Shown one piece after another: positions 43,944-52,085 of a stretch of 64,000 bases of DNA. Every line of letters begins with the position of its first letter. Position 1 is the first letter of the stretch. The position numbers were made by a program, and so were the translations under genes. This DNA is from Variovorax beijingensis (GTDB taxonomy: Bacteria > Pseudomonadota > Gammaproteobacteria > Burkholderiales > Burkholderiaceae_C). The notes beneath the pieces are model-generated. The model was not told the origin of the DNA. It made no database searches and worked only from the letters and a program-made list of their open reading frames with translations. The stretch lies in contig NZ_RXFQ01000002.1 in assembly GCF_003951285.1 (NCBI RefSeq), positions 248,001 through 312,000 of the forward strand, read 5' to 3'.

Positions 43944-43961
43944 CCTAACAACGGATCCCGC

Positions 43962-44996
43962 ATGAACAAGCGCCAACTGCTCCAGTCCTTCCTCGCCGCC
44001 TCGGCCCTCAGCTTCGGCCTCTCCTCGGCCATGGCCCAGCCCACGACGCCGATCAAGTTCCAGCTCGACTGGCGCTTCGAAGGACCGGCCGCGCTGTTCC
44101 TGCACCCCGCCGCCAAGGGCTACTTCAAGGCCGCGGGCCTGGACGTGACCATCGACGCGGGCAACGGCTCGGGCGGCACGGTCACGCGCGTGGCTTCGGG
44201 CGCCTACGAGATGGGCTTTGCCGACCTTGCGGCGCTGATGGAATTCCACGCCAACAACCCCGACAGCCCCAACAAGCCGGTCGCGGTGATGATGGTCTAC
44301 AACAACACGCCGGCCTCGGTCATGGCGCTCAAGAAGAGCGGCATCGCCAAGCCGGCCGACCTGGCCGGCAAGAAGCTCGGTGCGCCGGTGTTCGACGCGG
44401 GCCGCCGCGCCTTCCCGATCTTCGCCAAGGCCAACAACATCGGCGCCGTGAACTGGACCGCCATGGACCCGACGCTGCGCGAAACCATGCTGATCCGCGG
44501 CGACATCGACGCGATCACCGGCTTCACCTTCACCTCGCTGCTGAACCTGGAGGCGCGCGGCGCCAAGGCCGCCGACATCGTCGTGCTGCCCTACCCCGAC
44601 TACGGTGTGAAGCTCTACGGCAACGTGATCATCGCCTCGCCCAAGCTCATCAAGGAGAACCCGGAAGCGGTGAAGAAATTCCTCTCGGCCTTTGCCAGGG
44701 GCGCGAAGGAAGTCATCGCCAATCCGGCGGTGGCCATCGAATCGGTCAAGGCGCGCGACGGCATCATCGACAGCAAGCTCGAAACCCGCCGCCTGCAGCT
44801 GGCCATCGACACCGTGATCAACAGCCCCGACGCGCGCAGCGAAGGCTTCGGCGTGGTCAACGCGGGTCGCATGTCGCTGATGGCCTCGCAGGTGTCGGAC
44901 GCCTTCAACACCAAGACCCGCGTGAGCCCCGACGCCGTGTGGACCGCCGCGCTGCTGCCGCCCGCGGCCGAACTCAACGGCGTGCTGCGCAAGTGA
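43962..44996 (+). CDS. ABC transporter substrate-binding protein (NMT1/SsuA/ThiY-like)
   Basis: 344 residues from the ATG at 43962. Signal peptide ending AMAQ (about 1-25). NMT1-type binding domain: IKFQLDWRFEGPAALFLHPAAKGYFKAAGLDVTIDAGNGSGGTVTRVASGAYEMGFADLAALMEF, ending RVSPDAVWTAALLPP. Known: this fold carries pyrimidine precursors, taurine, nitrate or similar small nitrogen/sulfur compounds. The stop overlaps the ATPase start (TGATG). It resembles the orphan binding protein at 53465 (LDFRINGQTAPFFLAHSKGYYRDEGLDVAIDTGAGS), and both are followed by a deaminase-like gene. Confidence 0.9.
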   Translation: MNKRQLLQSFLAASALSFGLSSAMAQPTTPIKFQLDWRFEGPAALFLHPAAKGYFKAAGLDVTIDAGNGSGGTVTRVASGAYEMGFADLAALMEFHANNPDSPNKPVAVMMVYNNTPASVMALKKSGIAKPADLAGKKLGAPVFDAGRRAFPIFAKANNIGAVNWTAMDPTLRETMLIRGDIDAITGFTFTSLLNLEARGAKAADIVVLPYPDYGVKLYGNVIIASPKLIKENPEAVKKFLSAFARGAKEVIANPAVAIESVKARDGIIDSKLETRRLQLAIDTVINSPDARSEGFGVVNAGRMSLMASQVSDAFNTKTRVSPDAVWTAALLPPAAELNGVLRK

Positions 44997-45856
44997 TGGC
45001 GGACGCATCGAACGCGGCCGCTGCTTCCTTCGTCGACTTCCAGGACGTCTGGCTCGCCTACAACGAGGAGCTGCTGCGCGCCAACCATTTCGCGGTCGAA
45101 GCCATCGACCTGAAGGTGAAGCGCGGGGAGTTCATTGCCATCGTCGGCCCTTCGGGCTGCGGCAAGTCGACCTTCATGAAGCTCACCACGGGGCTCAAGA
45201 TGCCGTCGATGGGCAAGATCCGCATCGACGGCCAGCCCGTGACCGGGCCGCTCAAGATATCGGGCATGGCGTTCCAGGCGCCGTCGCTGCTGCCGTGGCG
45301 CACCACGGTCGACAACGTGCTGCTGCCGCTGGAGATCGTCGAGCCCTACCGCTCGAACTTCAAGGCCAAACGCAAGGAATACGTCGAGCGCGCGCGCAAG
45401 CTGCTGCAGAAGGTGGGCCTTGCAGGCTACGAAGACAAGTTTCCATGGCAGCTCTCCGGCGGCATGCAGCAGCGCGCGAGCATCTGCCGCGCGCTCATCC
45501 ACGAACCCAAGATGCTGCTGCTCGACGAGCCCTTCGGCGCGCTCGACGCCTTCACGCGCGAGGAGCTCTGGTGCATCCTGCGCGACCTCTGGACCGAGCA
45601 GCAGTTCAACGTCATTTTGGTGACGCATGACCTGCGCGAGTCGGTGTTCCTGGCCGACACGGTGTACGTGATGAGCAAGAGCCCGGGCCGCTTCGTGGTC
45701 AGGCGCGAGATCGAGCTGCCGCGTCCGCGCGAGCTGGAGCTCACCTACACCAAGGAATTCACCGACATCGTGCTGGAGCTGCGCGGACACATCGGCGCCA
45801 TCCGCAACACGGGCATCAGCGCGGCGCAAACGGCCGCTGCTGCGGTGTCCCACTGA
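44996..45856 (+). CDS. ABC transporter ATPase (TauB/SsuB-like)
   Basis: 286 residues from the ATG at 44996 overlapping the previous stop. Walker A GPSGCGKST, Q-loop FQAPSLLPWRTTVDNVLLP, signature LSGGMQQR, Walker B MLLLDEPFGALDA and H-loop LVTHDLRES. The pattern PSLLPWRTTVDNV is typical of the taurine/nitrate/sulfonate importer class. Drives uptake with the adjacent permease. 10 bases before the permease gene. Confidence 0.95.
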   Translation: MADASNAAAASFVDFQDVWLAYNEELLRANHFAVEAIDLKVKRGEFIAIVGPSGCGKSTFMKLTTGLKMPSMGKIRIDGQPVTGPLKISGMAFQAPSLLPWRTTVDNVLLPLEIVEPYRSNFKAKRKEYVERARKLLQKVGLAGYEDKFPWQLSGGMQQRASICRALIHEPKMLLLDEPFGALDAFTREELWCILRDLWTEQQFNVILVTHDLRESVFLADTVYVMSKSPGRFVVRREIELPRPRELELTYTKEFTDIVLELRGHIGAIRNTGISAAQTAAAAVSH

Positions 45857-45866
45857 AGGCGGGGCC

Positions 45867-46637
45867 ATGAAGAACACCAAGCAAATCGAACGCTGGTCGC
45901 CCTGGCTGCTGCTCGTGGCCGTCATCCTGCTGTGGCAGGTGATCTGCGCGGGCTTCGGCGTGTCGGACTTCATCTTCCCGAGCCCGCTGCGCATCTGGAA
46001 CCAGTTCTGGGAGTTCAAGGAAATCATCGCCGGCCATGCATGGCGCACCTTCTGGGTCACGATGGCGGGCTTCGGCCTGGCGATCGTGGTGGGCGTGCTG
46101 CTGGGCTTCGTGATCGGCAGTTCGCGCATCGCGTATGCGGCGATCTATCCGCTGATGACGGCCTTCAACGCGCTGCCCAAGGCGGCCTTCGTGCCCATCC
46201 TCGTGGTGTGGTTCGGCATCGGCGTCGGGCCGGCGATCCTCACGGCCTTCCTGATCAGCTTCTTCCCGATCATGGTCAACATCGCCACCGGCCTTGCCAC
46301 GCTGGAGCCCGAGCTCGAAGACGTGCTGCGCGTGCTTGGCGCCAAGCGCTGGGACGTGCTCATGAAGATCGGCCTGCCGCGCTCCATGCCCTACTTCTTC
46401 GGCTCGCTCAAGGTGGCGATCACGCTGGCCTTCGTCGGCACCACGGTCAGCGAGATGACCGCGGCCAACGAAGGCATCGGCTACCTGCTCATTTCGGCCG
46501 GTTCGGCCATGCAGATGGGCCTGGCCTTCGCGGGCCTGATGGTGGTGGGCGCGATGGCCATGCTGATGTACGAGCTCTTCAGCGTGATCGAGAAGCACAC
46601 CACCGGCTGGGCGCACCGCGGCTCCCAGAACCAATGA
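45867..46637 (+). CDS. ABC transporter permease (TauC/SsuC-like)
   Basis: 256 residues, six predicted membrane helices and the EAA loop region EPELEDVLRVLGAKRWDVLMKIGLPRSMPYFFGSLKVAITLAF. Typical of single-permease NitT/TauT importers, which form homodimers. Third gene of the operon, 13 bases before the deaminase-like gene, so the latter is likely co-transcribed. Confidence 0.94.
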   Translation: MKNTKQIERWSPWLLLVAVILLWQVICAGFGVSDFIFPSPLRIWNQFWEFKEIIAGHAWRTFWVTMAGFGLAIVVGVLLGFVIGSSRIAYAAIYPLMTAFNALPKAAFVPILVVWFGIGVGPAILTAFLISFFPIMVNIATGLATLEPELEDVLRVLGAKRWDVLMKIGLPRSMPYFFGSLKVAITLAFVGTTVSEMTAANEGIGYLLISAGSAMQMGLAFAGLMVVGAMAMLMYELFSVIEKHTTGWAHRGSQNQ

Positions 46638-46650
46638 CGATGCGCGGCGC

Positions 46651-47127
46651 ATGACACGCGACCAGATCATCCGCGCGCTGCGCCGAGCCGACGAGGTGGC
46701 CCGCCGCGCCATGGCGATGGGCCGCCATCCTTTCGGCACGGTGCTGGTTGCACCCGACGGCGAGACCATCCTCGCCGAGCAAGGCAACATCGATACGGTG
46801 AATCACGCCGAAGCCACGCTGGCGCGGCATGCCGCGCAGAACTGGCCGGCCGATTACCTGTGGCAATGCACGCTGGTCACGACCTTCGAGCCCTGCGCGA
46901 TGTGCGCGGGCACCAGCTACTGGGCCCACATCGGCCGCGTGGTCTACGGCGCGGAAGAAAGCGCCCTGCTCGCGCTCACGGGCGACCATCCCGAGAACCC
47001 GACGCTGAGCTTGCCCTGCCGCGAAGTGTTCGCGCGCGGGCAGAAGAAGATCGAGGTGATCGGGCCCGTAGCGGAGGTGGCGGAAGAGATGATCGCCACG
47101 CACCGCGGGTTCTGGGAAGCGCGTTAG
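46651..47127 (+). CDS. Nucleoside/guanine deaminase-family protein (cytidine-deaminase fold)
   Basis: 158 residues. Zinc site intact: HAE (52-54) and PCAMC (81-85), with the substrate-side YWAHIGRVVYGAEE region. Known: this subfamily covers guanine deaminase, TadA and riboflavin/pterin deaminases. It is too divergent at the N-terminus (RHPFGTVLVAPDG) for TadA and sits in an uptake operon, so it probably deaminates the imported heterocycle. A second, related gene at 54490 has the same context. Likely a purine- or pterin-type base (inference). Confidence 0.85.
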   Translation: MTRDQIIRALRRADEVARRAMAMGRHPFGTVLVAPDGETILAEQGNIDTVNHAEATLARHAAQNWPADYLWQCTLVTTFEPCAMCAGTSYWAHIGRVVYGAEESALLALTGDHPENPTLSLPCREVFARGQKKIEVIGPVAEVAEEMIATHRGFWEAR

Positions 47128-47133
47128 GTAGCG

Positions 47134-47358
47134 CTAAGCCAGCAGCAGCGCGGCCTCGTCGCGCCAGTAGGCCACGGCCGCCAGCCAGCCTTCCCATACG
47201 CAGCCGTTGCAGCCGCGCCCGCAGCAGGTGGTGGGCTCGGGTGGCGGCATGCGCAAGGCGAGTTGCCGTGCGGCGGCTTCGAGCTGAACGGCCTCGATCA
47301 GCGCCTGGGCGCTGGCAAGGTCGACCGGAACGGGCAGGTCTTTGTCTGCGATGGACAT
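47134..47358 (-). CDS. Small oxidoreductase-like (Oxidored-like, PF09791-type) Cys-rich protein
   Basis: 74 residues from the ATG at 47358. The core PPEPTTCCGRGCNGCVWEGW has four conserved cysteines in the pattern CC-x3-C-x2-C, the hallmark of the Oxidored-like domain found at the N-terminus of some oxidoreductases and as short stand-alone proteins in Proteobacteria. It could bind a metal or an iron-sulfur centre (inference). It lies between the deaminase and lpxO genes, on the same strand as lpxO and downstream of it. Confidence 0.8.
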   Translation of the reverse strand: MSIADKDLPVPVDLASAQALIEAVQLEAAARQLALRMPPPEPTTCCGRGCNGCVWEGWLAAVAYWRDEAALLLA

Positions 47359-47401
47359 GGGCTGGCGGCGGTGGCCGGGCACCGCACGGCAGGCGTGCGC
47401 C

Positions 47402-48298
47402 TTACCAGAAGATCCAGAGCGCCAGGCCGCCGAAGATGGCCCACTTCACAAGGTAGTACACCCGCTTGTCCCAGGCCTTGAGCCGCTTGCCGATCACGCG
47501 GATCTGGTAGATGTACTTGAACGCGCGGTTGATGCCGCCCGTCTTGTCGCCGGCCTCGTTGGGCGAGGCGGCCGCCGCCAGCAGGTTCTTTGCAAACCAG
47601 CGGTTGATCGCGCTCGCCCAGCGGTACTTCAGCGGACGCTCGATGTCGCAGAACAGGATCACGCGGTCGTGGTCTGTCGTGTTCTCGGCGTAGTGGATGT
47701 AGGTTTCGTCGAACACCACGGCCTCGCCGTCGCGCCAGTGGTAGCGCTGGCCGTCCACGTCGATGTAGCAGCCCTCCACGCCCGGCGTCCACAGGCCCAG
47801 GTGGTAGCGCAGCGAGCCGGCGAAGGGGTCGCGGTGGCGCACCAGCCGGCTGCCCGGCGGCAGCTCGGCGAACATGGCCGCCTTGATGGTGCCGATGCCC
47901 TTGAGCAGTTCGGTGGTGCGAGGGCACAGCACGGCGGCCGAGGGATGCGCCTCGTCATACCACTTGAGGTAGAAGCGCTTCCAGCCGCTCTTGAAGAAGG
48001 AGTTGAAGCCCACGTCGTTGAACTGGCTCGAGGCCTTGATGCTGCCGCCGTTGCGCATGGCCAGCGCCTCTTCGCGGATGACCTGCCAGTTCTCCTCGAG
48101 CACGCGCATCTCGGGAAACTGCGCGGGCGACAGGTACGGCGTGCTCGGCACCTTCGAGAAGATGTACATGAAGGCGTTCAGCGGCGCCAGGAAGGTCGAG
48201 TGGTCGGACAGCTGCCTGAAGAAACGATGCCGGACCTGGCCGCGGAAATGAACGTAGAGCGCGCTGAGCGCGAAGATGGCAAGAATGACCCACTTCAT
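47402..48298 (-). CDS. lpxO: LpxO-like lipid A 2-hydroxylase (aspartyl/asparaginyl beta-hydroxylase family)
   Basis: 298 residues from the ATG at 48298. N-terminal membrane anchor (about 2-19), then a 2-oxoglutarate/Fe(II) domain: metal ligands His155 and Asp157 in LVRHRDPFAG, His202 in ETYIHYAENTT, and the oxoglutarate-binding Arg nearby. C-terminal hydrophobic segment at the end (VKWAIFGGLALWIFW). Known: LpxO 2-hydroxylates secondary myristate or laurate of lipid A and alters resistance to cationic peptides. Upstream in the same direction lies an imine-reductase-like gene with 71 bases between them, so transcription may be independent. Confidence 0.88.
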   Translation of the reverse strand: MKWVILAIFALSALYVHFRGQVRHRFFRQLSDHSTFLAPLNAFMYIFSKVPSTPYLSPAQFPEMRVLEENWQVIREEALAMRNGGSIKASSQFNDVGFNSFFKSGWKRFYLKWYDEAHPSAAVLCPRTTELLKGIGTIKAAMFAELPPGSRLVRHRDPFAGSLRYHLGLWTPGVEGCYIDVDGQRYHWRDGEAVVFDETYIHYAENTTDHDRVILFCDIERPLKYRWASAINRWFAKNLLAAAASPNEAGDKTGGINRAFKYIYQIRVIGKRLKAWDKRVYYLVKWAIFGGLALWIFW

Positions 48299-48369
48299 TA
48301 TCGAAAGTGTCCTGTAAAGCGGGCCAATAGTGTAATTCTTCGCCCTTGATCCGGCTGGCGGCGGCCTTT

Positions 48370-49242
48370 TCAGGACCGCAGCAGCTTGATCAGCGCGGCC
48401 ACTTCCTCGCCGCCCAGACCCGCCGCGTCGGCGCGCTTGAAAAGACCCGCCGCGAACGCCGGGAATTCGGTGCTGATGCCCGCCTGCTGCGCCGTCTGCA
48501 GGATGCGCTGGGTTGCCTCGATCGAAATGCGCATCGGGCTTTGCGAAATGGCGAAGTCGCCCGACTGGATGACGCCGCCTTCGTGCTGAAGAAAGCCTGC
48601 AAAGGTGGGCATGATGCCGGCCACGATGCGGCCGTATTCCGCCACGTCGAAGCCCTCGTGCTCGGCCACGCGCGCGCCATGCAGGAAGCCCAGCAGGGTT
48701 CCGTAGATGGTGGAGAGCGTGGCCAGGTCCATGGCGGCGGCTGCGCTCGCCTTGCCGCCGAGGTAGACGATGCCGCCGCCGAGCACCCCCAGGAGCGGCT
48801 CGGCCGCGCGAAAGACAACCTCGGCACCCGACACCAGGATCGGCGTGTCGGGCTGGCCCATCTGGTCGGGCGCGGCCTGGATAGCGCCTTCGAGGTAGCT
48901 GGCGCCCTGGCGGTGCGCCCAGGCCTCGGCGTCGCGCGCGTCCTGTGGGCTGCCGGTGGTCAGTTGCACCAGCAGGCGGCCGTCCAGCGCGGCAGCCACG
49001 CCCTCCATCGCAAGAATGGCATCGGCCGCGCGGTAGTCGTAGACGCACATCACGGCCACCGGGCTTGCGCGCACCGCTTCGGCGGCGCTGCCTGCAGCCA
49101 GGGCGCCGCGGGCCGCCAATGCGTCGGCCTTGCCGGCCGTGCGGTTCCAGACCGTGACCGTGTATCCCTTGTCGAGAAAGAGGCGCGCAAGGGTCTGGCC
49201 CATCGATCCCAGTCCCAGCACGGTGATTTGCTTGTTGCCCAT
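48370..49242 (-). CDS. Imine-reductase-like NAD(P)-dependent dehydrogenase
   Basis: 290 residues from the ATG at 49242. Rossmann GLGSMGQTLARLF and WNRTAGKADAL indicate NADP preference. The C-terminal helix GGKASAAAAMDLATLSTIYGTLLGFLHG lacks the catalytic Lys and Asn of true beta-hydroxyacid dehydrogenases but matches the imine-reductase layout, where an Asp or Tyr takes that place. GAIQAAPDQMGQPDTPILVSG is also IRED-like. Known: IREDs reduce cyclic imines. The gene is divergent from an HxlR regulator across an AAGTACCT/AGGTACTT dyad, so probably induced by an electrophile or amine. Natural substrate unknown. Confidence 0.8.
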   Translation of the reverse strand: MGNKQITVLGLGSMGQTLARLFLDKGYTVTVWNRTAGKADALAARGALAAGSAAEAVRASPVAVMCVYDYRAADAILAMEGVAAALDGRLLVQLTTGSPQDARDAEAWAHRQGASYLEGAIQAAPDQMGQPDTPILVSGAEVVFRAAEPLLGVLGGGIVYLGGKASAAAAMDLATLSTIYGTLLGFLHGARVAEHEGFDVAEYGRIVAGIMPTFAGFLQHEGGVIQSGDFAISQSPMRISIEATQRILQTAQQAGISTEFPAFAAGLFKRADAAGLGGEEVAALIKLLRS

Positions 49243-49303
49243 GGCAGTCCATTCGCGAGTTGTGAAGAGGCCTGCATCGTAGGAATTGCACTCTCCAACG
49301 GTC

Positions 49304-49330
49304 AAGTACCTACAATAAAGTGAGGTACTT
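49304..49330. promoter_or_regulatory. HxlR operator dyad AAGTACCT-N11-AGGTACTT
   Basis: Perfect 8-bp inverted arms between the divergent imine-reductase-like gene (start 49242) and hxlR-type gene (start 49346). HxlR dimers are known to bind GTAC-containing dyads of this length in such divergent regions. A single operator could control both genes. Confidence 0.75.
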
Positions 49331-49345
49331 ACCAAAACGTATGTA

Positions 49346-49702
49346 ATGGAACCAGAGAAGGATCGGCGGATGAAAGCGAAAAAGCCCTACTCCTGCGGCA
49401 TCGGCCCCGCGTTCGAAGTCATCGGCGGCAAATGGAAGGCGGTGATCCTGTGGGAGCTTCACGTGCAGGCGCGCCGCTTCGGCGAACTGCGGCGGCTCTT
49501 GCCCGACATCAGCGAGAAGATGCTGATCCAGCAGCTGCGCGAGCTGGAGGCGGACGGCCTCGTGCACCGCGAGGTGTTCCACGAAGTGCCGCCGCGGGTG
49601 GAATATTCCGAGACGAAGCTCGGTGCATCGCTCAATGCGGCGCTCGGGCCGCTGGCCGATTGGGGCGACCGCTATGCGAGGCGCGCGAACGCCGCGCGCT
49701 GA
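49346..49702 (+). CDS. HxlR-family transcriptional regulator
   Basis: 118 residues: a winged helix of the MarR/HxlR type with the family entry CGIGPAFEVIGGKWKAVILWELHVQARRFGELRRLLPDISEKMLIQQLRELEADGLVHREVFHEVPPRVEYSET. A single Cys17 before the domain could be a redox or electrophile sensor, as in some HxlR proteins (inference). Divergent from the imine-reductase-like gene with a perfect dyad between; probably represses it and itself. Confidence 0.92.
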   Translation: MEPEKDRRMKAKKPYSCGIGPAFEVIGGKWKAVILWELHVQARRFGELRRLLPDISEKMLIQQLRELEADGLVHREVFHEVPPRVEYSETKLGASLNAALGPLADWGDRYARRANAAR

Positions 49703-49720
49703 ACGAGAGAGGCGGCCTCT

Positions 49721-50119
49721 TCAGGCCCAGCCGGTCTCGATCTCGGTCTTCACCTCGGTCATGAGCCGGTGCACCGGGCACTTGCCGGCCACGCGCAGCA
49801 GTTCGTCGCGCTGCGCCTCGGTCAGTTCGCCGGTCACGCGCAGGCTCGACTTGAGACGGTAGACGCCCTTGCGCTCCTCGCTGTCGTCGCGGTCGACGAT
49901 CACTTCGATGTCCTCCACCGGCATGCCCTTGCGGCGCGCGTAGATCAGCACGGTGAGCGCCTTGCAGGCGGCCAGCGATGCGTCGTACAGGTCGTGCGGC
50001 TGCGGACCCGCATCGCTGCCGCCGCCGGCCGGCGAGGCATCGATGGGAATCTCGTGGTTGCGGATCTTGAGGATGTGACGCGTGCCCGTGATGCCGTCGC
50101 GCCGGACCGTGATGCTCAT
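49721..50119 (-). CDS. OsmC-family peroxiredoxin-like protein
   Basis: 132 residues. Redox cysteines at Cys52 (LAACKALTVLIYARRKG) and Cys114 (AGKCPVHRLM), the OsmC/Ohr arrangement. The motif GPQPHDLYDASLAACKA and the short length place it in the YhfA-like OsmC group rather than classical Ohr. Known: members reduce organic or fatty-acid hydroperoxides. Convergent with HxlR and upstream of nothing obvious. Cytoplasmic. Confidence 0.88.
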   Translation of the reverse strand: MSITVRRDGITGTRHILKIRNHEIPIDASPAGGGSDAGPQPHDLYDASLAACKALTVLIYARRKGMPVEDIEVIVDRDDSEERKGVYRLKSSLRVTGELTEAQRDELLRVAGKCPVHRLMTEVKTEIETGWA

Positions 50120-50174
50120 GCCGATGTCCTTTGTGGGGTGTGGATGCCGGGCGCGATGGTAGCCCGCAACCGCT

Positions 50175-50642
50175 TCAGCGGTCGACCGCGAGCATCAGCG
50201 TTTCCTTGATCTCCTCCATCACCACGTAGCTGTGCGATTCGGCCGCCACGGGCAGCTTCTTGAGGATGTCGCCCAAGAGGTGCCGGTACTCGCTCATGCC
50301 GCTCAGCCGCGCCTTCACGAGGTAGTCGAAGCTGCCCGAGACCAGGTGGCACTCGAGCACCTCGGGCATGTGCAGCAGTTCCTTGCGCACCTTGTCGAAC
50401 ACCTCGCCCGACTTGGCCGAGAGCTTGATCTCCACGAACACCAGCAGCGTCTTGCCCAGCGCCTCGGGCGACACATGCGCGTGGTAGCCGCTGATGACGC
50501 CCTCGCGCTCCATGCGCTTCACGCGCTCGGCGCAGGGCGAGGCCGACAGGCCGATGCGCTCGGCGAGTTCGGTCATGGAAATGCGGCCCTGGCGCTGCAG
50601 CAGGTCGAGGATCTTGCGGTCGATACGGTCGAGTTCGGGCAT
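50175..50642 (-). CDS. Lrp/AsnC-family regulator of D-amino-acid catabolism
   Basis: 155 residues from the ATG at 50642 ([50 protein letters not shown]). HTH at about 20-45 and RAM ligand domain about 70-150. In-frame reading farther upstream is possible but would overlap the promoter. Divergent from dadA across 129 bases with an AGTGAATTTCACT palindrome. Known: in many Proteobacteria an Lrp protein activates dadA in response to alanine. A local role is likely. Confidence 0.92.
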   Translation of the reverse strand: MPELDRIDRKILDLLQRQGRISMTELAERIGLSASPCAERVKRMEREGVISGYHAHVSPEALGKTLLVFVEIKLSAKSGEVFDKVRKELLHMPEVLECHLVSGSFDYLVKARLSGMSEYRHLLGDILKKLPVAAESHSYVVMEEIKETLMLAVDR

Positions 50643-50677
50643 TTCACTCCGGGGCTGGCAATTGGCTTGCCGTCTGT

Positions 50678-50690
50678 AGTGAATTTCACT
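50678..50690. promoter_or_regulatory. AGTGAA-T-TTCACT palindrome between lrp-type gene and dadA
   Basis: Perfect 13-bp palindrome, with an imperfect second copy (AATGAAATCCACT, about 50709-50721) one site-width further toward dadA. Lrp/AsnC octamers commonly bind such phased repeats. Confidence 0.65.
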
Positions 50691-50771
50691 GCAAAACGTC
50701 AAAAAACAATGAAATCCACTGGATTATGCGCTTTAGATTCCATGCATTCACCTTCATTCACTCAAATACCC

Positions 50772-52073
50772 ATGAAAGTCATCGTTCTCGGCGGCGGCGT
50801 GATCGGCACCACCACGGCCTACTACCTTGCGCGCTCGGGCGCCGACGTGACGCTGCTCGACCGGCAGGCCGGCCCCGCCGAGGAAACCAGCTTCGGCAAC
50901 GCCGGGCAGGTGTCGCCGGGCTATTCGACGCCATGGGCCGCTCCCGGCATTCCGCTGAAGGCCATCAAGTGGATGTTCCAGAAGCACGCGCCGCTGTCGA
51001 TCCGCCCCGACGGCACGCTGTTCCAGCTGCGCTGGATGGCAGCCATGCTGCGCAACTGCTCGCCCGAACGCTACGCGGTGAACAAGGAACGCATGATGCG
51101 CGTGGCCGAATACAGCCGCGGCTGCCTGCAGCAACTGCGCGCGGAGACCGGCCTCAACTACGAGCACCGCACCGGGGGCACGCTGCAGCTGTTCCGCACC
51201 CAGGCGCAGCTCGACGCGGTGCAGCGCGACATCGCGGTGCTCGAGGAATGCGGCGTTCCCTACGAATTGCTCGACCGCGATGCGCTCGCACGCGTGGAGC
51301 CCGCGCTGGCCGGAGCGCGCGACCGGCTCACGGGCGGCCTGCGCCTGCCGAACGACGAGACCGGCGACTGCCACCTGTTCACCCGCGGCCTGGCCGACAT
51401 CGCGCGCAGCCTGGGCGTGGACTTCCGCTTCGGCCAGACCATCGACGGCCTGGAAACCGATGGCGGCCGCATCACCGGTGTGCGCACCAGCGCCGGCAAG
51501 ATCCTCACCGCCGACCGCTACGTGATGGCGTTCGGCAGCTACTCGCGCGCTGCCATCGCATCGCTGGGGCTGGACATTCCGGTGTACCCCGTCAAGGGCT
51601 ACTCGCTCACGGTGCCGCTGATCGACGAGGCGCTGGCGCCGCAATCGACCGTGCTCGACGAGACCTACAAGGTCGCCGTCACGCGCTTCGACGACCGCAT
51701 CCGCGTGGGCGGCATGGCCGAGCTCGGCGGCTTCGACCTGCGCCTGAACCCGCACCGCCGCGCCACGCTCGAGAAGGTGGTGAGCGACCTGTTCCCGGGC
51801 GGCGACCTGCCGCGCGCCACCTTCTGGACCGGCCTGCGCCCGATGACGCCCGACAGCACGCCCATCGTCGGCGCCACGCGCTATGCGAACCTGTTCCTCA
51901 ACACCGGCCACGGCACGCTCGGCTGGACCATGGCCTGCGGCTCGGGCAAGCTGATCTCCGACCTCGTGACCGGCCAGCGTCCGGAGATCCGCACCGATGG
52001 GCTGGCGATGGACCGCTACGAACAGGGCTCATCGCGCGCAGAGCGCCCGAATCCGGCAACGGCCCACGCCTGA
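50772..52073 (+). CDS. dadA: D-amino-acid dehydrogenase, small subunit (DadA)
   Basis: 433 residues from the ATG at 50772, the family length; an in-frame ATG 11 codons earlier has a weaker N-terminus. FAD site [21 protein letters not shown], then [53 protein letters not shown], and [18 protein letters not shown]...[17 protein letters not shown], all near-identical in pattern to E. coli DadA. Known: it oxidises D-alanine and other D-amino acids at the inner membrane to keto acids. No alanine racemase gene follows. A Rieske gene ends 13 bases after its stop, convergently. Confidence 0.96.
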   Translation: MKVIVLGGGVIGTTTAYYLARSGADVTLLDRQAGPAEETSFGNAGQVSPGYSTPWAAPGIPLKAIKWMFQKHAPLSIRPDGTLFQLRWMAAMLRNCSPERYAVNKERMMRVAEYSRGCLQQLRAETGLNYEHRTGGTLQLFRTQAQLDAVQRDIAVLEECGVPYELLDRDALARVEPALAGARDRLTGGLRLPNDETGDCHLFTRGLADIARSLGVDFRFGQTIDGLETDGGRITGVRTSAGKILTADRYVMAFGSYSRAAIASLGLDIPVYPVKGYSLTVPLIDEALAPQSTVLDETYKVAVTRFDDRIRVGGMAELGGFDLRLNPHRRATLEKVVSDLFPGGDLPRATFWTGLRPMTPDSTPIVGATRYANLFLNTGHGTLGWTMACGSGKLISDLVTGQRPEIRTDGLAMDRYEQGSSRAERPNPATAHA

Positions 52074-52085
52074 TGCAGCGGCCGC

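Noticed and set aside
46651..47127. TadA tRNA adenosine deaminase
   Set aside because: The zinc site is shared, but the N-terminus and operon context (ABC importer) differ from TadA.
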